From Polaribacter sp. L3A8 (GTDB lineage Bacteria; Bacteroidota; Bacteroidia; Flavobacteriales; Flavobacteriaceae): 64,000 bases of DNA. This document shows, piece by piece, positions 1 to 9,841 of this stretch. Every line of letters begins with the position of its first letter. Position 1 is the stretch's first letter. Below the pieces are notes generated by a model, which saw only the letters and a list, made by a program, of their open reading frames with translations, was not told the origin of the DNA and searched no databases. The translations under genes were made by a program, and so were the position numbers. The stretch spans positions 3,516,501 to 3,580,500 of the forward strand of contig NZ_CP047026.1 in the NCBI RefSeq assembly GCF_009796785.1. The letters are read 5' to 3'.

Positions 1-313
1 TTCTTTTGGCTAAAGGATAGTTTTTAGATGATTTTTTTGGAATACCGGTTTCATACACATTGTCTCCTAAAAAAAGTAAAGTGGACTTTTCTGAAGCGTT
101 TTTAATATGCTTTTTTAAATATTTTAAAGCAGGTGAATCTTCTTCTAATGTTGAGTTTCCTGCGTCTCCAATTAAATAAAAAGTATGTTCAATTTTAGAA
201 CTATCCTTTTTAACTACTTTATGTTGGTTTTCTGCAATTTGTTTTTTTATGGTTGCACAAGCAGAAATCAATAAAAAAAGTAGAGAAAGTAATGAGTATT
301 TGAATAATTTCAT
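1..313 (-). CDS. Lipoprotein metallophosphoesterase, N-terminal part (cut by window edge)
   Basis: Only the first ~104 residues are in the window; the gene runs off the left edge. The ATG is at 313. The protein opens with a lipoprotein signal (MKLFKYSLLSLLFLLISAC), so the mature N-terminus would be the lipidated Cys in the cell envelope. Two blocks of the calcineurin-like phosphoesterase fold follow: YLIGDAGN and LFLGDNVYETGIP, which carry the metal-binding GD-(A/N) signatures. It probably hydrolyses a phosphoester at the outer surface or in the periplasm; the substrate is unknown. The MocA-like gene lies 19 bp upstream in the same direction. The family call is good; the length and C-terminal domains cannot be judged. 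Confidence 0.8.
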   Translation of the reverse strand, partial: MKLFKYSLLSLLFLLISACATIKKQIAENQHKVVKKDSSKIEHTFYLIGDAGNSTLEEDSPALKYLKKHIKNASEKSTLLFLGDNVYETGIPKKSSKNYPLAKR

Positions 314-332
314 AAGTACGAAAATAACTGTT

Positions 333-929
333 TTAAATTGATTTTTTATAATGTAGCAAATCTTCTTTGGTATCTATATCAAAGAAATTGGTGGATTGTT
401 TGGGGCAAATAATTTCGTTTTTTCTTTTGTTGATGAATTCTTTTGCTCCTTTATCTCCTTCAATCAATAATAAATCGGAAAAATATTTTTCAGGAAAAAT
501 AGCTGGAACCCCTAATTTTTCTCCATAATTGGAAGCCATAATTACCTCTTTATTTTGTTGAAATAAATGCAACATTTCTTCTAAATACCGAACTTCAATT
601 GCGGGTTGATCTGCTAATAAAATAAAAATACCATCAAAATGATATTTCTTCTTTTTAAAATAAGTGATTCCGGCAACGATGCTAGAACTCAATCCGTTTT
701 CGAAATTTTCGTTTTTAATAAATTCGATATTGTTTGTATGTATTTTAGATTTTATTTTATCCGCATTTGCGCCTAAAACACAATAAATTGTTGAAGAAAA
801 AACAGTTTTAATATTCTCTAAACTTATCTCTAAAAGTGTTTTTTTATTGATTTTTTCTAACTGTTTTATACCATTCATTCTAGATGATTTTCCGGCTGCT
901 AACACTAAAATTGCAATATTTTTCATCAA
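333..929 (-). CDS. MocA-like nucleotidyltransferase (molybdenum cofactor cytidylyl/guanylyl transferase family)
   Basis: A 198-residue protein with the GT-A fold nucleotide-binding signature LAAGKSSRM at residues 10-18, a lysine shortly after it (GIKQL), and the metal-binding block LLADQP at about 104-109. These are hallmarks of the MobA/MocA group, which attaches CMP or GMP to molybdopterin. It starts one base after the XdhC-like gene ends (931), so the two are almost certainly co-transcribed. MocA and XdhC homologues commonly act together in maturing xanthine-dehydrogenase-type enzymes. No molybdoenzyme subunit is visible in the window. The nucleotide specificity (CTP or GTP) cannot be read from sequence alone. 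Confidence 0.85.
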   Translation of the reverse strand: MMKNIAILVLAAGKSSRMNGIKQLEKINKKTLLEISLENIKTVFSSTIYCVLGANADKIKSKIHTNNIEFIKNENFENGLSSSIVAGITYFKKKKYHFDGIFILLADQPAIEVRYLEEMLHLFQQNKEVIMASNYGEKLGVPAIFPEKYFSDLLLIEGDKGAKEFINKRKNEIICPKQSTNFFDIDTKEDLLHYKKSI

Positions 930-930
930 T

Positions 931-1950
931 TTAGTTGTTTATTTTACCTGTAAGATTTCTTAAAGAAAATGGTTCTTTTTTTCTAATTACAGATAGAATT
1001 TCTGCAACAATAGAAACCGCAATTTCTTCTGGAGTTTGTGCGCCAATATGCAAACCTGCTGGTGTGTAAATATTGTCTAAAAAAGTATCTGAAAGATCTG
1101 GTACAAAATCAAAAAGTTCGTTAAACAAACGTTCTCTTCTATTTGGTGCACCTAAAATACCAATATATTTTGGGGTGTATTCAGACAGTTTTACAACATA
1201 TTTTAAATCTTGTACATAACTATGATTCATAATTACAATGGCAGTATTTTCTTCGATATTTTTAAACTGAATACTTTCTGGAGAATCTCCAATAACTGAA
1301 TTTGCCCCAGGAAAATCTTTTAGTTGTTTGCTATCTTTTGCACAGGTAATTACATCAATTTCCCAACCTAAAGTTGCGGCTACTTTACAGAGTTTAACCG
1401 CGTCATGTTCACCACCAATTATAATCAATCTAAAACTAGGTTGTAAAATTTGAGTGTAAATTGCAACCTCATTTTTATGCTGAAAATTAAAGTGTTTAGA
1501 AAATACAAATTGTGTTTTATTGTTAAAAGTTACTACAGATCCAAAATTGCCAAAAGCTTCATCTTCTTTTGTAAAATGACTGTCAATTTTTATGATTTCT
1601 CTTTTAGAATTAGCATCAGAAAACTGATTTATAAATTCATCAGAAATTAAAAAAGGTTCAATTAAAATATATAAAATACCTTCGCAGCCTAACTTATATC
1701 TACCATCGTAGGTAATCATTTTTGGTTTGTTATCAACAAAAACACTTTTAGCTCTGTGTATAATTTCTTTTTCTACACAGCCACCACTAACGGCACCAAC
1801 AGAATTTAAATCTTCAGAAATTAACATTCTTACTCCCGGTTTTCTATAAGAAGAACCTTCTAAATGGACTACCGTTGCTAATACATTTTTCAATCCTTTT
1901 TGTTGATTGATAACTGCCTGATGGATGATTTCTTTGAGTTCGTGATTCAT
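931..1950 (-). CDS. XdhC/CoxI family molybdoenzyme maturation protein
   Basis: A 339-residue protein with the XdhC/CoxI N-terminal domain (the GSSYRKPGVRM and GAVSGGCVE blocks at about 31-60) and a C-terminal Rossmann-like XdhC domain (LIIIGGEHDAVKLCK near 175-190, AGLHIGAQTPEEIA near 298-311). The Cys in SGGCVE is the conserved one of the family. XdhC proteins bind molybdenum cofactor, help sulfurate it and insert it into xanthine dehydrogenase-type enzymes. It is the first gene of a pair with the MocA-like gene. The ATG at 1950 is preceded by an AT-rich 99-bp gap to tamL. Confidence in the family is high; the client enzyme is not in view. Confidence 0.88.
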   Translation of the reverse strand: MNHELKEIIHQAVINQQKGLKNVLATVVHLEGSSYRKPGVRMLISEDLNSVGAVSGGCVEKEIIHRAKSVFVDNKPKMITYDGRYKLGCEGILYILIEPFLISDEFINQFSDANSKREIIKIDSHFTKEDEAFGNFGSVVTFNNKTQFVFSKHFNFQHKNEVAIYTQILQPSFRLIIIGGEHDAVKLCKVAATLGWEIDVITCAKDSKQLKDFPGANSVIGDSPESIQFKNIEENTAIVIMNHSYVQDLKYVVKLSEYTPKYIGILGAPNRRERLFNELFDFVPDLSDTFLDNIYTPAGLHIGAQTPEEIAVSIVAEILSVIRKKEPFSLRNLTGKINN

Positions 1951-2049
1951 TGATAAAAACTAAAATTGAGACCTAAATATAAACCTTTAAAAGTTATAAT
2001 TTTTTTGATGATTGCAATAAAATATATTTAGTTTAATAACACTTTCAAC

Positions 2050-4338
2050 TTAAAAAGAATAACCAATTGCAAAGTTAAAAACAGGTTCGTCTGCTCTAAA
2101 GTCCCAACGTTTTCCTTCTTCTAAAGAAGGATCATGAAACGGAGCCGCCAAATCGAAACGAATTACAAAACCTTGTACATCTACTCGCAAACCAAAACCT
2201 GCACCCATTCCTAATTCATTTATAAAGTTGGACGTAAATTTGTCTCTAACATTACCATCCGTATCATTAAAGTCAGAATTAGAAACGGTGTTCCAAACAT
2301 TTCCTGCATCCGCAAAAACAGCTCCTTTAAGAAAAGAGTAAATAGGAAAACGATATTCTAAATTTGCTTCTAACCGAACATTACCTGTTTTATCAAAAAA
2401 AGAACTTGCAGTGTTTGTGTCATTGTCATTATAAGTTCCGGGCCCAAGAGATCTAATACTAAATGCTCTAACGCTATATGGGCCTCCAGAATAATATTGC
2501 TTTACAAACGGAATAACATCAGAATTGCCATACGCATAACCATAACCGGCAAAGATTCTGGCAGCAATTGTTTGCTCTTTTTTAGCACCAAAATTATAAT
2601 GATATCTTGCATCAACATCTGCTTTTGCATATTGTGCATATTCCAACCCTAAAAAAGTATTCGTTTCTGTTGTTTTTTTATCAAATAAACTAATAGAGTT
2701 ACCAGCCACATCTAAGGTAGATTGTAAATAAAATTGATGACTTTTGGCGGCATTCAACATTTCATTGTAGGTAAAAGAAAAGGTAAGTCCGCTTATAAAT
2801 TGCTGATCAAAACTGCTCTGTAAATAAGAGTTGTTATCTAAAATTTCTTGAAACGCTGCAGTTGTATTTGATAAACGCGTATAATTTACAGAAATAGGGT
2901 TTACCTCATAGGTAATATATTTATTTGCATTCCAGGTATAACCAAAAAGAGCGGTTCCAGATAATAAGGTGTATAATTGACTTCTGTTTAAATACGTTGC
3001 ACTTAAACTTACTTTTGTTTTTGGAATAGCATAATCAAAATAATCTTTATTGATAGAAAAAGGGGAGATAACTCTAGGGAAAACAAGTTCGCCTTTTAGT
3101 CCTAATTCTAAACTGCTTAAACCATTACTATTGCTAGAAATTTGGGTTTCATAACCAATATTTGTGCTGATGTTTAACGTTTCTCCTCCTTTAAATAAAT
3201 TTCTATTGCTATAGGTTAACGATAATTCTGGACCTGCAAAATTGTTAGATTTGGTAACAGCTTGTAGTTCTGCACGTATAGCACGTTTGGTTAAGGGTGA
3301 TAAATAAATGTTGGCTTCTAAACTAGCTAAGGTATCTGTAATAGGGTCTTTTATTTCTTTATACTGAATGTTTACAAACTTATATACGCCAATAGAAGAA
3401 AGCCTTCTTGCCGTGTTTTTAGAGGTTTCTGGATTAAAAAGAGCGCCTTCTTTTAACGTGATAAATTCATCTAAATATTTTGGATTAAAAAATAAGGTGT
3501 CTTGATAATAGTTTTTATCTTGATAACGAATGCCTTTTACTTCTGTAGAATCATTTAAATTATAATTCGGATATACATTGATGTTTTTAATTTGATAAGG
3601 AACCGTTGCTTTTTTAGGTACGTTGGCTTTTAGTGTTAAGAATAAATCGAATTTTTTACTCTTGTATCTGTTAGTGTCCGCTTCAAATAGTAAAAACTCC
3701 GAATTAAAATTATAATATCCTTTGTTTTTTAATTCGGTATCTAATCGTTGTCTTTCTAGTTTTAAATTCCCCAAGTTAAAACGCATCTCTTTTTTAATTG
3801 GAGATGTTGTACTAACACTTTTAATATCTTTATAAATAGGCGAAGCCATAGTATCTATTTGGTAAGTAGCCATTTTATAAGGAGCAGGTATTTTTAAACG
3901 ATATACTATAGCTGCTTCCTTTTTCTTTTCTTTAAAACTAGACGCAATGGAGCTATAAAAAAAACCATAATTTTCTAATTTATTTCTTAAAATTTCTTTA
4001 TTCTCAATAGCATTTACATCTGATTGATACACTGGTTTTTGCCCTATTTTTTTATACAACCATCTGTTTAAAAAGTTGGTTTTTTCTTGCTGATTTTTAT
4101 AGTAATAATACAAGCCAATGTGCATCCCTAAAAATTTTGTATTGGGTTGTTGACTTAATACAGAAGATAAACTCTGTTTTAATTCACTTACTTTTTGTAC
4201 GGTTGAGTCTGCTTCAATTTCTATAGAAGCACCCGTATACAAACGTTTGTTTTCTGGAATGTATTTTTTAATACCACAGCCGTAAATAAATACGAATAGT
4301 AGAATTATAAAAGAATGTTTTTTATAGGATGCTTTCAA
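2050..4338 (-). CDS. tamL: TamL: BamA/TamA-family outer membrane lipoprotein
   Basis: A 762-residue protein with a lipoprotein signal (IILLFVFIYGC, Cys at ~21), POTRA-like sequence through roughly residues 30-370, and a C-terminal 16-strand-type beta-barrel ending in an aromatic terminal residue (FNFAIGYSF), as expected for a BamA-recognised barrel. Barrel landmarks include YSGGPYSVRAFSIRSLGPG and FADAGNVWN. TamL is the Bacteroidota, lipid-anchored form of TamA; with TamB it forms an envelope-spanning machine for outer membrane protein or lipid assembly. The gene begins 8 bp after tamB ends on the same strand, so they form an operon. BamA itself is excluded by the lipobox and the tamB neighbour. 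Confidence 0.9.
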   Translation of the reverse strand: MKASYKKHSFIILLFVFIYGCGIKKYIPENKRLYTGASIEIEADSTVQKVSELKQSLSSVLSQQPNTKFLGMHIGLYYYYKNQQEKTNFLNRWLYKKIGQKPVYQSDVNAIENKEILRNKLENYGFFYSSIASSFKEKKKEAAIVYRLKIPAPYKMATYQIDTMASPIYKDIKSVSTTSPIKKEMRFNLGNLKLERQRLDTELKNKGYYNFNSEFLLFEADTNRYKSKKFDLFLTLKANVPKKATVPYQIKNINVYPNYNLNDSTEVKGIRYQDKNYYQDTLFFNPKYLDEFITLKEGALFNPETSKNTARRLSSIGVYKFVNIQYKEIKDPITDTLASLEANIYLSPLTKRAIRAELQAVTKSNNFAGPELSLTYSNRNLFKGGETLNISTNIGYETQISSNSNGLSSLELGLKGELVFPRVISPFSINKDYFDYAIPKTKVSLSATYLNRSQLYTLLSGTALFGYTWNANKYITYEVNPISVNYTRLSNTTAAFQEILDNNSYLQSSFDQQFISGLTFSFTYNEMLNAAKSHQFYLQSTLDVAGNSISLFDKKTTETNTFLGLEYAQYAKADVDARYHYNFGAKKEQTIAARIFAGYGYAYGNSDVIPFVKQYYSGGPYSVRAFSIRSLGPGTYNDNDTNTASSFFDKTGNVRLEANLEYRFPIYSFLKGAVFADAGNVWNTVSNSDFNDTDGNVRDKFTSNFINELGMGAGFGLRVDVQGFVIRFDLAAPFHDPSLEEGKRWDFRADEPVFNFAIGYSF

Positions 4339-4345
4339 ATTTTAA

Positions 4346-7300
4346 TTACTTTTTAGGTTCTGAATCATCATCGTTCTTAATTAGTTTTGGTGTTGTTTTA
4401 CCTTGTTTTTCTTTTACGTTCTTTTTGTCTTTTTCTGAACTTAAAATAGAATTCCAAAGTTGATGAAACTCATTGAATTCTTTGGTGAAAATCAATGCAA
4501 TTCCGTTTACAATTATTTGTCCGTCTATGACGTTTTCAAATTCACTTTTTCTAAAACCTTTAAGTCGATACCTGCCATCTTCGGTAATTTTGTACTCTAA
4601 ACTTACATTTCCTATTAAAGGAGATTTTTCTTCAGTAGCACTACTTCCTTGCAAGTCTACTTCGCTACCAACTCTTACGGTTAAACGATCATTAAATAAT
4701 TTTTTCTGAGCGGCAACATCTAATTGCGTTCTATCTGTTGGCGTGTCTCCTTGGTAGTCTGTATAACTATTTAAACCAAAATCTAATTCGATACCAGAAC
4801 TCCCTAGAATTTTATCAGAAAAAGCATTTAATTGCCCAGAAACAGCATCATTTAAATTGTTTCTCGCAATGGTTGCAAACCCACCAGAACTACCATCGCT
4901 ACCAGCATCTGGATAAAAACGATTTAAAACTAATAAAGAAAAAACTTGTTTATTTAACTCTTCTTCTTGTTGATTAATTTGTTGTACACGCTCGTAAACT
5001 TGACCACTTATTGCGCCTTGTTGCTCTTCTGGCATGTCTAAATTAAATGATATTTTTGGTTGCAACAATTCGCCTGCAATATTTAAATATACATTAAAAG
5101 GTAAAACCTGTTTGTATTTGTTTTTTGTTGATGCATCTTCGCCAGAAGTTTGCGAAGCCATTAAATCTGAAGCAGAGGTTTTTAAGGTGTAAGATGTACG
5201 GATGTCTAACTTGGCATCAAAAGGGTCTCCGGCCCAGGAAATTCTACTTCTAGGAACTAAAACAAATCTTCTATCTACTACATTGTATAAGTTTAGTTGG
5301 TAATATCCTTCGGAAACTTCATAAGCACCCGTTAAAGACAAACGTCCATTAGGGTTCATTAAAAAGATGAAATCACCATCTCCAGAAACCTTAAAATTAT
5401 CGCCCGTTTCTTTATCTATGATAATATTTACGGCTGCTTTTTTATCAATTTTTAGCAATGCTTTTATATCAAAACCTGTAATTGTAGCCGTTTGTTCTTC
5501 TTTCTGTGTTAAAATAGCATCCGGATTTTCTCTATTTACAAAAGCAACAACACCGTCTCTTTCTTCTATATTTGTATAGCTAGAAGGCAAAACGTAGGTA
5601 ACATCTGTGTCTGAACCCACAACTAATTTTGCGTTTAATTTAGGTATTTGTAAATCTCCCGTTAGTTTTGCATCAACATTAAAAGAAACTTTTCCGTACA
5701 AAGATTCGTTATTTTCTTTGGTGGCATTTAGTACTCTAAATTTATTAGCTTTAACATCTAAATTAAAAGAAGGGTTTATAAAACTCTTCGTTTTGATGTC
5801 TCCAGAAAGCACTAACGAATTTTTTTCTGCATCTAATATGGTAAAATTAGATAGATGTAAACCACTGTTGTCTACCCGTAAAGTTTCGTTCTGTAAATTG
5901 AATTTTGCGTTTAATTTAGCAACTTTAAAAGCAGCATTTGTAAAAAGTAAATTCCCATTATAGTTAGGGTTAGATGTTGTGCCTGTTACTTTAAAATCAC
6001 CAGAAAAACTACCCGAAGTTTCTTTAATTTCTCCGAATGAAAGGGTGTTTAACGCTTTCATTTTAAAGCTATTAATCAACAAATCTAAATTTAAATTGGC
6101 GTCGTTATTATCTACCAAATAATCGCCTTTTAAGTCTAAGTCGATACTTCCGTCTTTTAATGCCGCATTAAAATCATACTTTCCGTTTTCTAAAGATTTA
6201 GCATCTAAACTTAATTCCCCAAAGTCAGTTTTTAATACTTGTAACTCACTAATATTTAGATTTGCAATAATACCAGTGTCTCCAAAAGGTTGTTCTAAAA
6301 TAAAATCTCCATTTAAAACTCCTGTGCTAATTTCGTTTTCTGGACTTAAATAATTAAAAATTTCATTGATTTGAAAGTCTTTATAATTGATAGCAATATG
6401 ATCTTTTGTAATACGCGGAATTTTATCTGTAATTTCTATAGATTGCTTGCCTTTGCTAATTTTAAAATCGGAAAATGTAAGTTTATTATCTTCAAAAAAG
6501 ATGGCATTGGTTTTAGGGATTTTCCAATTATGGCTATTTAAAAATAAACTGTCTTGGTTTATTGTAAACTTTAATTGATCCCTGTTACCAGTAATGCTTG
6601 TGTTTACATTCATTAATTTTTCTCCTTTATAGAAACCTAAAAAATTAAGCGATAATTCGTTGTCTTTTTGTGTACCTGTAATGATTGTTTTGGGCACATT
6701 TAAAGGACCTGCGGTGATTTCTTTAAAACCTAAATTAAAGTTGAAATCGTCTTTATCTGTATGCATAGAAAAGGCCAAACTATCTAATTCATTATCACTA
6801 AAGTTAATGTGAGGAGCAGTAATATTTGCGGTCAATTTTCTTTTTTTCTCCTTAAAATTGACATCAATATTTATGGTATCTAACTCTTTTAAATTGACCA
6901 GAAAAACATCTTTTAAAAGTGGCGTTTGAGAAACTTTAGCTTTTAAAATTAAATTTACTGGGTTTGCAATGGTATCAGAAAGCGTAACATTTCTATAAAA
7001 ATAACAAGAAACATGACGCTGTAATGCGGTACTAAATGTCTGCGGATCTGTGTTTGATTCTAAATTTAAATCAATCATTTTATTTTTTATAGAAACCGCA
7101 GTTGTGTCTTTGTCTACAAAGGCATTGGCTATTACATCACCCAATAAAAAGGTTCTATTATTATAGACAACTACACCGTTTTTTATGTTGCTTTTTACGG
7201 TATAATTTTCTGCATTTCCTGCAAAGTCTAAAGAAAGTTCCATGCCGGTTTTTACTTTGCGTTGTATTACCCCAAGTGCTTCTAAATCTGCACCAAATAG

Positions 7301-9385
7301 GTTTAGATTTACAGTTGCTTTAGAGTTTATAGAATCTAATTTTACAAAGGCATTTAGATCTAAATTTAGATTTTCATCTTTATAAGTAGTCGTTATTTTT
7401 CCTTTGCTATTTTTTAAATCGCCTTCTAAATGTAAATCTTTAATGGTGTATTTTTCTAACTGAAACTTAGAAATAGTCGTTTTTAAAGTAGCGTCTAAAT
7501 CTTGCATGTTATTACCACTTCCTGTGGATGTTAAAGCAAGGCTTAATTCTCTAAAATTAGGATTCATTAAAAGAGTACCAATATTATAATTTTCAATTTT
7601 TAGGTCTGCATTGTAACTAATTTTAGTTTGGTTTTTAAAGTTTCCTTTAAACGTTGCAAGACCTTGCGATGTTGTTATTTGTGTATTTGTACTGATGTTA
7701 CTTAAAGTTCCTTTTGCGTTACTCGTTATTAAAATATCTTCAGGTAAATGAATGCCAAAAGCTTTTTCATCTACAATTTTTAAAAGATCATTTCGTTTTG
7801 TCTTTGCTTTAAAATTAGCAATATTCAGTTGTAGTTTATTTGGGTTTGTGCTGTTTTTGATGTTTCCATCTAAAGACATTTTAGTTGCAATTCCCCAATT
7901 TAAATTTGTATTAGCAATATTTAAATCAGCTAAAACTCCGTTTATATTTACTTCACCAAAAAGTTCTTTTTTACTTAATTTTGATACGTACTCATTTTGT
8001 TTTAAACTAGGTTGAAACGTAAAAAAATCATCTAAAAAAATAGAGAAATTAGGAATGCCTAAGTTAATTTTTGCGTTTTCTGGTGATGAAATTAATTGAG
8101 AAATTGATTTATAATTAGCGTTTACAAAACCAGCAATCATACTTTTTCCTAATGAGACTTTAAGATTAGAAATTTTTAATTCTGTATCTGTTATTTCTGT
8201 GTTTAGTGTAAATTTCTTTAACCTAAACCCTGATTTTTCTTTAAAATTAAATGCAGACAATTGCAAACCCGCTTTTTTATCTTTTAAGAAAATATCGGAA
8301 ACTTTTAAGGTAAACTTTTCTAAAACAAGTGCATTCGGATTAAAACTATTTTCGACAACTTTCTCGTTATTTACAAAATACTGAATCTTGTTGTTTTCTA
8401 GATTGATGTCATCTATTTGCACGTCAAAATCTGGCCAGTTAAATGCGATTTCTTTGTTTGTAGTTCCTTCTTTAACGTTTTTGGTATTTGTTGAAGCTGT
8501 TTTTAAAAGAATATCAGAATTTTTAAGCTGAATAGTACTAAGGTTAATGCTGTTTTTAGACAAATTAATTTCAGGAATTTCAGTATAAAATTCATCTATA
8601 TGTACATCAGCAACTAATTGATCTTGCGGATTCTCATAATCTATTTTTACATTTTTTAGAGAAAAATTATTTATAGATAAAGTTGGTAAAGCAGTTTCTG
8701 TAGTTGAGGTACTTGAAATTACAGGGTTCTGAATCAGTCTAATATTTGAATTAGAAAGAGCAATTTTATCAGCATTAAAAATCATTTTCTGTAAATCAAC
8801 TTTGTCCATGTTGGCAGCTAGATTTCCAATTTTAAAATGACTGTCAATTCCTAATACTTCATCATTAAAAACAACATGAATGTTTTTTAAATCAAAGTTT
8901 CCTAGAATAATTTTTAAAGGTTTGGTTGTAGGTTCTTTAACAACCGGAGTAGAATTTTCAGATGCAAATGCATCAATTAAAAACTGAAAATTATAGCCAG
9001 AAAGGGTGTCTTTTCTTTTAATGTTGGCACGTAGGCCATCCCAATTTAAATTATCTATACCAACAGCAGCTCCCTTAATCATAGACCAAAGAGGTAGGTT
9101 TGCTTCTAAAGATTTAGAATAAACTAAAGTATCTCCTTTGGTATCTTCTACATATAAATCCTCTAATTGCAAGTTGCCTTTAAAGGTTAGAAAAAGCTTG
9201 TTTACAGTAATTTTTGTGTTGGTTTTGTCGGTAACAAAGTTTATGGCTTTATCTACAATAATGCTTTGTCCCCAAGGACTTCTAACAAAAAGTAGCAACA
9301 AGGTAATAAAAAGTATACTTCCTAAAAAGATTCGTAAAAACCTTCTTAAAAATAGATATTTCTTATGTTTTACTTTTTTCGACAC
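4346..9385 (-). CDS. tamB: TamB: translocation and assembly module, inner membrane-anchored periplasmic protein
   Basis: A very large protein (about 1680 residues) with one N-terminal membrane segment (FLRIFLGSILFITLLLLFV), a long repetitive beta-rich body, and the C-terminal DUF490/TamB domain in the last ~400 residues (for example GAYEVSEGYYQLNLYNVVD, LDMPEEQQGAISGQVYERV). TamB-like proteins form a hydrophobic groove that bridges the periplasm. The open frame extends up to a TTG at 9424, but a TAnnTTTG promoter element (9409-9416) lies inside that extension. I therefore prefer the GTG at 9385, which gives an N-terminus MSKKVKHKK just before the membrane anchor. A TTG at 9397 is another option. 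It is followed after 8 bp by tamL. Confidence 0.88.
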   Translation of the reverse strand: MSKKVKHKKYLFLRRFLRIFLGSILFITLLLLFVRSPWGQSIIVDKAINFVTDKTNTKITVNKLFLTFKGNLQLEDLYVEDTKGDTLVYSKSLEANLPLWSMIKGAAVGIDNLNWDGLRANIKRKDTLSGYNFQFLIDAFASENSTPVVKEPTTKPLKIILGNFDLKNIHVVFNDEVLGIDSHFKIGNLAANMDKVDLQKMIFNADKIALSNSNIRLIQNPVISSTSTTETALPTLSINNFSLKNVKIDYENPQDQLVADVHIDEFYTEIPEINLSKNSINLSTIQLKNSDILLKTASTNTKNVKEGTTNKEIAFNWPDFDVQIDDINLENNKIQYFVNNEKVVENSFNPNALVLEKFTLKVSDIFLKDKKAGLQLSAFNFKEKSGFRLKKFTLNTEITDTELKISNLKVSLGKSMIAGFVNANYKSISQLISSPENAKINLGIPNFSIFLDDFFTFQPSLKQNEYVSKLSKKELFGEVNINGVLADLNIANTNLNWGIATKMSLDGNIKNSTNPNKLQLNIANFKAKTKRNDLLKIVDEKAFGIHLPEDILITSNAKGTLSNISTNTQITTSQGLATFKGNFKNQTKISYNADLKIENYNIGTLLMNPNFRELSLALTSTGSGNNMQDLDATLKTTISKFQLEKYTIKDLHLEGDLKNSKGKITTTYKDENLNLDLNAFVKLDSINSKATVNLNLFGADLEALGVIQRKVKTGMELSLDFAGNAENYTVKSNIKNGVVVYNNRTFLLGDVIANAFVDKDTTAVSIKNKMIDLNLESNTDPQTFSTALQRHVSCYFYRNVTLSDTIANPVNLILKAKVSQTPLLKDVFLVNLKELDTINIDVNFKEKKRKLTANITAPHINFSDNELDSLAFSMHTDKDDFNFNLGFKEITAGPLNVPKTIITGTQKDNELSLNFLGFYKGEKLMNVNTSITGNRDQLKFTINQDSLFLNSHNWKIPKTNAIFFEDNKLTFSDFKISKGKQSIEITDKIPRITKDHIAINYKDFQINEIFNYLSPENEISTGVLNGDFILEQPFGDTGIIANLNISELQVLKTDFGELSLDAKSLENGKYDFNAALKDGSIDLDLKGDYLVDNNDANLNLDLLINSFKMKALNTLSFGEIKETSGSFSGDFKVTGTTSNPNYNGNLLFTNAAFKVAKLNAKFNLQNETLRVDNSGLHLSNFTILDAEKNSLVLSGDIKTKSFINPSFNLDVKANKFRVLNATKENNESLYGKVSFNVDAKLTGDLQIPKLNAKLVVGSDTDVTYVLPSSYTNIEERDGVVAFVNRENPDAILTQKEEQTATITGFDIKALLKIDKKAAVNIIIDKETGDNFKVSGDGDFIFLMNPNGRLSLTGAYEVSEGYYQLNLYNVVDRRFVLVPRSRISWAGDPFDAKLDIRTSYTLKTSASDLMASQTSGEDASTKNKYKQVLPFNVYLNIAGELLQPKISFNLDMPEEQQGAISGQVYERVQQINQQEEELNKQVFSLLVLNRFYPDAGSDGSSGGFATIARNNLNDAVSGQLNAFSDKILGSSGIELDFGLNSYTDYQGDTPTDRTQLDVAAQKKLFNDRLTVRVGSEVDLQGSSATEEKSPLIGNVSLEYKITEDGRYRLKGFRKSEFENVIDGQIIVNGIALIFTKEFNEFHQLWNSILSSEKDKKNVKEKQGKTTPKLIKNDDDSEPKK

Positions 9386-9408
9386 TGTGTTAGACAATTT
9401 TAGTTGTG

Positions 9409-9416
9409 CAAATGTA
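9409..9416 (-). promoter_or_regulatory. Promoter -7 element of tamB
   Basis: On the minus strand this reads TACATTTG followed by CAC, matching the Bacteroidota TAnnTTTG element. A TTTG lies at 9433-9436, 16 bp upstream, slightly closer than the usual ~19. The expected transcript start falls near 9403, downstream of the TTG at 9424, and so argues against that start codon. Confidence 0.5.
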
Positions 9417-9554
9417 ACTTGCAAATGTTAATCAAATTGTCCTTAAATCAGATTCTTTTAACTCTTTTGCTAAAAATTTAACAATTTTAGGGAAATCCAT
9501 ATTTAGGAATCATAAAAAATGGATTAGATTTAAAAGAACCGCATATATAAATTG

Positions 9555-9824
9555 TTATTTGTAACCAATATTACAAGTTTCACATTGATAAGTGTCTTTG
9601 TTAATAACAATACCACTAATATTACTTTCTACAATTTTATTGATAAAATTGTTATAGGTTTGGTCGTTCCCAACCAATTTATTTCCTTTATTTTGTTTAT
9701 AGAAATCTCCTTCCCATTCTTGTTTTCCCCAACAATTTGGGCAAATTCCAACAGGTGCTTTTGTAGAAGTGTTTCCTTCTGCTTTAGAGTTAAAGTAAGT
9801 TTTTATATTCTCTATAAGGTTCAT
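9555..9824 (-). CDS. Small zinc-ribbon protein of unknown function
   Basis: An 89-residue protein with two CxxC pairs, CPNC at residues 28-31 and CETC at 81-84, spaced as in a zinc ribbon. The second pair is next to the C-terminus. No other domain is recognised. It lies between the hydrolase-OsmC gene (17 bp upstream) and tamB (170 bp downstream) on the same strand. I do not recognise a specific family role; short zinc-ribbon proteins like this occur in many Bacteroidota next to OsmC-type genes, but that is general recollection only. The four cysteines and the good ATG at 9824 make it a real gene. Confidence 0.75.
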   Translation of the reverse strand: MNLIENIKTYFNSKAEGNTSTKAPVGICPNCWGKQEWEGDFYKQNKGNKLVGNDQTYNNFINKIVESNISGIVINKDTYQCETCNIGYK

Positions 9825-9841
9825 AATTTGTTGCTTTAAGG

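Noticed and set aside
5607..5963. Open frames on the plus strand inside tamB, tamL, fadB and other genes
   Set aside because: They lie wholly inside long, family-supported genes on the other strand and have no domain of their own.
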